Part shown: in pieces, positions 31,379-34,984 of the stretch | Layout: every line of letters begins with the position of its first letter | Position numbering within the stretch: the stretch's first letter is position 1 | Assembly (NCBI GenBank): GCA_019119355.1 | Contig: DWXE01000021.1 | Span: forward strand, 1 to 34,984 | Length of the DNA: 34,984 nt | Origin: Candidatus Eisenbergiella merdigallinarum | GTDB taxonomy: Bacteria; Bacillota; Clostridia; Lachnospirales; Lachnospiraceae | Direction: 5' to 3' | Translations under genes and position numbers: made by a program | The notes under the pieces: generated by a model | The model's input: the letters and a program-made list of their open reading frames with translations, nothing else | What the model was told of the DNA's origin: nothing | The model's database searches: none

Positions 31379-32866
31379 TCAATCCTGTACGCAGCCCTCT
31401 TCTCCGAATGCGTCGTACGCGGCGTCCACAATGGCCTGATACATGTCTTCAGGGCTCACTTCCCCGGCCAACAGGCCCTGGAATTTGGGAACGATTACCT
31501 CGTCTTCGATCTGAATCGCCTCAGCGCCCAAATCCGCGGGAATGTCGGATCTGGCGGGCGCGATCTGTTCCGTCAGCAGCTCCACCGCTTTCGTATTGTC
31601 TTCGTTCTTGTTTTCGATGGGAGTGAGTTCTTCATACGCGGTTCTTCCGCTCTCGCACACCGGCTTTAAATAAAGCTCCTGGCAGGTTTCCGCCGCTCTC
31701 GCGCCGCTGGCGAGATAGTACGCCACGCTGGCCACATTTTTCAGATGCGTTTCATCCGGATCCTTCTCCCCGGTCAGACAGATATAGCCGTCCACCGCGC
31801 CGTATGCGTTCTGCTCTCCGCCGTCAAAAACAGGGACGGGAAGCACGATATAATCCAACTCGATGCTGTCTTCCACCGCATTGGGATCGCCGCTCTCCAG
31901 AAGGGCGTTGTTATCCGCCGCCGATTTTTCAAAGGAAGAAAGCCCTTTTCCGGTAATCATGGTCTGGCCGGTCAACATCATGTTCCAGCGTTTTCCCGCA
32001 TCGATGGCGCTCAGTTCTTTCGGCATGGAGCCGTCGTCAATCAGCGCTCTCAGATCGGTGAGAAAATCCAGCATCTTTGTGCTGGTATATGCGTATTTCA
32101 AATCCTCATCGAAGGCGGCAGGCATCCCCGCATTCTTGACGAAAATGCTGAAATAGTCCTTCGCGGTTACGCCGGAACACGCGAACACGAATCCATAAGT
32201 CTTTACCGTATCGCCGTCCATCACCACGCCCTTTTGAATGGCTTCCCGGAACTCGTCATAAGTCCATCCGTTTTGCTGTACGGATTGCCAGTCAATCCCC
32301 GCATCCTCCAGAAACTGACGGTTTCCTCCGATGCACTGCACCTCGCAGTAGGCGGGCAAACCGTAGAGACCGTCCCCGTTCCTGAAATAATTCAGAACGT
32401 TCTCGTCGAAATCGCCGAGCTGGGACTCGTCCAGATAATCTCCGATATCCACCAGCATTCCCGAATCCAGATATTTTGTAATGCCATCGTATCCGATAAA
32501 GGCGATATCCGGAGGGGACCCCGCATTCACCTGAACATCCAGCTTCTGCGTCATATCTTCCCAGCTCGCCGTCGTCACCTGGATTTCGATGTTCTGATTT
32601 TCCGCATTGAATTCCTCCACCCATGCGTTGAGCTTATCCTGATAGGTCCCGGAAACGGGAGGCAAAAGGGCCGTCACCACGTCCTTCTCCCCCGAAGCAG
32701 CCTGTTCTTGGCCCTGCGCCTCCTCAGAAGCAACGCTCTGCACCTCCCGCGCGGCGTCATCCTGGGAAGCCGGAGCCTCAGCCGACTGCTGACTGCCGCA
32801 TCCGCTGATAACCATGGCCATCAGCAACGTCGTTGTCAAAATGTTACGCAATGTTTTTCTTTTCAT
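31379..32866 (-). CDS. Sugar ABC substrate-binding lipoprotein (495 aa)
   Basis: Family-1 extracellular solute-binding protein. The lipoprotein signal 'MKRKTLRNILTTTLLMAMVISGC' has lipobox Cys23, then a Gln/Ala/Glu-rich linker (about 24-60) and a mature domain starting 'VVTALLPPVSGTYQDKLNAWVEEFNAENQNIEIQV', typical of CUT1 binding proteins. It should be membrane-anchored and capture the operon's sugar outside the cell. AAGGAGG lies upstream of ATG 32866. It sits right after murQ, so a muro-saccharide ligand (MurNAc, GlcNAc-MurNAc or a short oligomer) is inferred from context, not from binding-site residues. Confidence 0.88.
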   Translation of the reverse strand: MKRKTLRNILTTTLLMAMVISGCGSQQSAEAPASQDDAAREVQSVASEEAQGQEQAASGEKDVVTALLPPVSGTYQDKLNAWVEEFNAENQNIEIQVTTASWEDMTQKLDVQVNAGSPPDIAFIGYDGITKYLDSGMLVDIGDYLDESQLGDFDENVLNYFRNGDGLYGLPAYCEVQCIGGNRQFLEDAGIDWQSVQQNGWTYDEFREAIQKGVVMDGDTVKTYGFVFACSGVTAKDYFSIFVKNAGMPAAFDEDLKYAYTSTKMLDFLTDLRALIDDGSMPKELSAIDAGKRWNMMLTGQTMITGKGLSSFEKSAADNNALLESGDPNAVEDSIELDYIVLPVPVFDGGEQNAYGAVDGYICLTGEKDPDETHLKNVASVAYYLASGARAAETCQELYLKPVCESGRTAYEELTPIENKNEDNTKAVELLTEQIAPARSDIPADLGAEAIQIEDEVIVPKFQGLLAGEVSPEDMYQAIVDAAYDAFGEEGCVQD

Positions 32867-32897
32867 GAAATACCTCCTTGTTTTCTCTTTTGCTTTT

Positions 32898-33821
32898 TCA
32901 GACCGGCTGCACCGCAGTCCCTATCGCCGCCTTGATCCGGCCTCCTGCCAGCTTCAGACGTCTCTGGGCCTCCTCCGTCCCGCATCCCAAAAGCATTTTG
33001 GTAATCGCGATCTTGGTTTCCCCACCGGCCTCCTGCAGCGCTTCCCTGGCTTCCTCCCGCCGGCAGCCGACGGCATCCATCACGATGTTTTCCGCCCTCG
33101 TCACCAGCTTCTCATTCGTCTGTCTCACATCGACCATCAGGTTTTCGTATACTTTCCCGATTGCAACCATGCTGACCGTGGAGATCATGTTCAATACCAT
33201 CTTTTCCGCAGTTCCCGCCTTCAGACGGGTGGAACCGGTCAGCACTTCCGGCCCCGTGATCAGTTCGATCGCGCAGTCAGCTTCCTTAGCCAGCTCCGTA
33301 TCCACGTTGTTCACGATGCAGATCCGACGGCAGCCCGTTTCTCCGGCATACTTCAAAGCGCCGATCACATATGGCGTCCGGCCGCTGGCAGCCAGTCCGA
33401 TCACCGTGTCCCTTTCATTCAGCCCTACATGCTTCAAATCCTCCTTTCCCAATTCCGGATCGTCTTCCGCCCCTTCCTTTGCCTTCACAAAGGCCTCCGG
33501 CCCTCCGGCGATCAATCCGATCACCATATCGTAGGAAACGCCAAAGGTGGGCGGGCATTCCACTGCGTCCAACACGCCGAGACGACCGCTCGTCCCTGCT
33601 CCTATGTATATGATCCTCCCTCCTTTCCGCAGGCTTTCCGACGTCCACAAAACAGCCTGCTCGATCTGAGGCAAAGCGTTCCTCACCGCTTCCACCACTT
33701 TCTGATCTTCCCGGTTCATAATCCTGATAATTTCGTACGGTGTCATCTCATCCAGATTCATGGTAGATTCGTTCCGCTTTTCCGTTATCAGCTTTCCCAG
33801 ATCCGTCATTCCCCTCTTCAT
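32898..33821 (-). CDS. murQ: N-acetylmuramic acid 6-phosphate etherase (307 aa)
   Basis: Cleaves the D-lactyl ether of MurNAc-6-P to give GlcNAc-6-P and lactate. A SIS-type sugar-phosphate site, 'IYIGAGTSGRLGVLDAVECPPTFG', includes catalytic Glu88 (matches E. coli MurQ Glu83), with 'GLIAGG', 'KEGAEDDPE', 'IGLAASGRTPYVIGAL' and 'STRLKAGTAEKMVLNMIST' as further family blocks. Length is normal. ATG 33821 lies right behind AAAGGA, so the in-frame ATG at 33809 may be the true start. It is 8 nt after the regulator gene. It is the clearest single marker that the operon handles MurNAc. Confidence 0.96.
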   Translation of the reverse strand: MKRGMTDLGKLITEKRNESTMNLDEMTPYEIIRIMNREDQKVVEAVRNALPQIEQAVLWTSESLRKGGRIIYIGAGTSGRLGVLDAVECPPTFGVSYDMVIGLIAGGPEAFVKAKEGAEDDPELGKEDLKHVGLNERDTVIGLAASGRTPYVIGALKYAGETGCRRICIVNNVDTELAKEADCAIELITGPEVLTGSTRLKAGTAEKMVLNMISTVSMVAIGKVYENLMVDVRQTNEKLVTRAENIVMDAVGCRREEAREALQEAGGETKIAITKMLLGCGTEEAQRRLKLAGGRIKAAIGTAVQPV

Positions 33822-33829
33822 TCCTTTCG

Positions 33830-34681
33830 TTAAAATTCCCTGCCGGTTTTGGAGATGAAAGTCCTTTTCAAAGACCCCATACAGGCGTCATAATCCCTCT
33901 GCACATAGGCCACGTAGAGCATGTCGATTACCGCCAGCTGTGAAATTCTGGAACTGAGCTTTCCCGTCCGAAACTCAAACTCCGTAGCAGAAATATAAAG
34001 ATTACAGTCCGCCAGCTTCGACAGCGGAGACTCGCGGAAACATGTGATCGAGATGACCGGCACATTAGCGCTTTTCATGATCTGCGCGCATTCCACCATC
34101 TCCGACGTGATTCCCGAATAGCTGATGACGACGCCCACGTCATCGCCCGTCATATTTTTCGCCTGTACCAGCTGTGAATGGAGATCTTCGCTCGCCAGGC
34201 AGGGTTTGTTGATCCTTAAAAACTTCAGATATGCGTCTTTCCCTACCAGAAGGGATGCACCGACGCCAAAAAAAGCGATTTTTTGCGCACGCAGCAGCAG
34301 ATCCACGCTCTGATCCAAAACGGCCGTATCGATCAGGCTCTTGGTATCCTCAAGGGAAAGGATGCTCTTGTAGATGATTTTATCCACCAACAGCTCCAGG
34401 CTGTCATCCTTTTGAATCTCGCAGTTCTGCGCGTTGATCGTCTCTTTTCTCAGCGCGTTTTCATACATCAGCGCCTTTTGAAACTGCCGATATTGAGAAA
34501 ATCCGATTTTATGGCACAATCTGGTGATGGTCGATGCCGAAGCGAAGGCCCTGGCGGAAAACTCCCGGATACTCATGGCCGCCACTTCCTCCGGATGCGC
34601 CAGCAAATATTGAATGACGCCCTTTTCCGTCCCACTGGCCTGTGGGAGATACTCCCTGAACTTCAAAATAACGCTCTGCAC
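33830..34681 (-). CDS. murR: MurR/RpiR-family transcriptional regulator (283 aa)
   Basis: An N-terminal RpiR-type helix-turn-helix ('SIREFSARAFASASTITRLCHKIGFSQYRQFQKAL') is followed by a SIS sugar-phosphate-binding domain ('RAQKIAFFGVGASLLVGKDAYLKFLRI', 'VGVVISYSGITSEMVECAQIMK'). GTG at 34681 is taken as start because AGAGG lies 8 nt before it and the protein then begins with 'QSVILKFREYLPQ' as in the family; an ATG at 34723 is possible. As the first gene of the operon it probably represses its own promoter and is released by MurNAc-6-P, as known for E. coli MurR. The ligand here is inferred. Confidence 0.88.
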   Translation of the reverse strand: MQSVILKFREYLPQASGTEKGVIQYLLAHPEEVAAMSIREFSARAFASASTITRLCHKIGFSQYRQFQKALMYENALRKETINAQNCEIQKDDSLELLVDKIIYKSILSLEDTKSLIDTAVLDQSVDLLLRAQKIAFFGVGASLLVGKDAYLKFLRINKPCLASEDLHSQLVQAKNMTGDDVGVVISYSGITSEMVECAQIMKSANVPVISITCFRESPLSKLADCNLYISATEFEFRTGKLSSRISQLAVIDMLYVAYVQRDYDACMGSLKRTFISKTGREF

Positions 34682-34741
34682 TTTATTTCCTCTTTTTATA
34701 TAATTTGTATAATTTTTCTTCATATAGTTTCTTTCTGTTGG

Positions 34742-34775
34742 AAATCATTATAGTAAAATGAAATATATGTGTCTA
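34742..34775 (-). promoter_or_regulatory. Promoter and candidate MurR operator of the MurNAc operon
   Basis: -35 TAGACA (34770-34775) and a perfect -10 TATAAT (34747-34752) are spaced by 17 nt. The near-palindrome AAATCAT-N9-ATGAAAT (34742-34764) straddles the -10 and spacer; a regulator bound there would block transcription. No other strong promoter is visible across the next 12.7 kb. Confidence 0.6.
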
Positions 34776-34860
34776 TACTTCTGCTGTTTTGTGGTACTTA
34801 TTTTCACAGGTTGAATCATTCTGTCCAAAAAGGGGGAAATTTATGAAAAGCAAAGTCGCC

Positions 34861-34981
34861 GCCACCCGTAAAACGGGTGGCTCGGGACGCGGGCTCTAAG
34901 CCCGCTCTACTTGGCCGCGCCTCAAGGCGCTGGCTTTCTCTTTAATGCTATGGGAAGAATGCGCAGCATTCTTCCCATAGC
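34861..34981. repeat. Array of four consecutive hairpins (repeat or mobile-element end)
   Basis: Four stems follow one another: GCCACCCGT/ACGGGTGGC (34861-34881), GCGGGCT/AGCCCGC (34889-34905), GCGCC/GGCGC extended by GCC/GGC (34914-34934), and a perfect 16-bp stem GCTATGGGAAGAATGC with a 3-nt loop (34947-34981). This is far too structured for ordinary intergenic DNA. It may be the end of an IS200/IS605-like or other palindromic element continuing outside the window, or a structured RNA. No transposase is visible. Confidence 0.5.
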
Positions 34982-34984
34982 TCC

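Noticed and set aside
31745..32935. 396-codon open frame on the plus strand
   Set aside because: Antisense to the sugar-binding lipoprotein gene, no domain recognised.
34843..34899. 18-codon plus-strand frame (MKSKVAATRKTGGSGRGL) with an AGGGGG site
   Set aside because: It runs into the hairpin array, which explains its sequence better. It could be a leader peptide or the truncated start of a gene, but nothing else supports it.

Overview
The window looks like a chromosomal segment of a Gram-positive anaerobe in Clostridia, most likely a moderately GC-rich Lachnospiraceae gut commensal. This is inferred from AGGAGG-type ribosome binding sites, GTG starts, TrpXYZ-like transporters, a GGGtGRT/NifU-like pair, an EFR1-type ferrodoxin, a TraX-family protein and Firmicutes-style peptidoglycan-recycling genes. 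Almost all genes lie on the minus strand; only one two-gene ABC cassette (20.5-22.0 kb) is on the plus strand. I saw no rRNA, tRNA, CRISPR array, transposase or phage gene.

Layout from left to right. (1) 0-5.5 kb: a tandem-GNAT acetyltransferase, then a cluster read right to left as TraX-like membrane protein, response regulator, histidine kinase and subtype-B tannase. (2) 5.6-7.1 kb: an MFS exporter of the macrolide-efflux type, preceded by a 12-codon leader peptide and mutually exclusive stem-loops, which looks like a translational attenuator. (3) 7.2-9.8 kb: a flavodoxin/2[4Fe-4S] ferrodoxin and an octopine/nopaline-dehydrogenase-type enzyme, each with its own promoter and operator-like palindrome, separated by a highly folded intergenic element (8161-8340). 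(4) 9.95-11.7 kb: a GGGtGRT protein and an IscU/NifU-like scaffold protein. (5) 11.8-14.9 kb: a TrpXYZ-like ABC importer. (6) 14.9-20.4 kb: argH-asd-topB-hexapeptide transferase. (7) 20.5-22.0 kb, plus strand: NitT/TauT-type ATPase and permease without a binding protein, converging on the next operon and overlapping it.

(8) 22.0-34.8 kb is the most interesting part: an apparently single 11-gene, about 12.7-kb minus-strand operon for uptake and breakdown of peptidoglycan sugars. From its promoter it reads murR-type regulator, murQ (MurNAc-6-P etherase), sugar-binding lipoprotein, two sugar permeases, a BadF/MurK-like amino-sugar kinase, a ROK kinase, a three-domain fusion of a GH4 6-phospho-beta-glycosidase with two GNAT acetyltransferase domains, a PIG-L deacetylase-like protein with an altered active-site motif, NamZ-type exo-muramidase (DUF1343) and NagZ-type GH3 hexosaminidase. 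NamZ and NagZ have no visible signal peptide. The locus therefore appears to import intact, unphosphorylated muro-saccharides by ABC transport and process them in the cytoplasm, using two kinases in place of a PTS. The deacetylase and the acetyltransferase fusion suggest that the N-acetylation state of the sugar is changed during the pathway. That scheme is an inference.

The window ends at a run of four consecutive hairpins (34861-34981), probably part of a repeat or mobile-element end.
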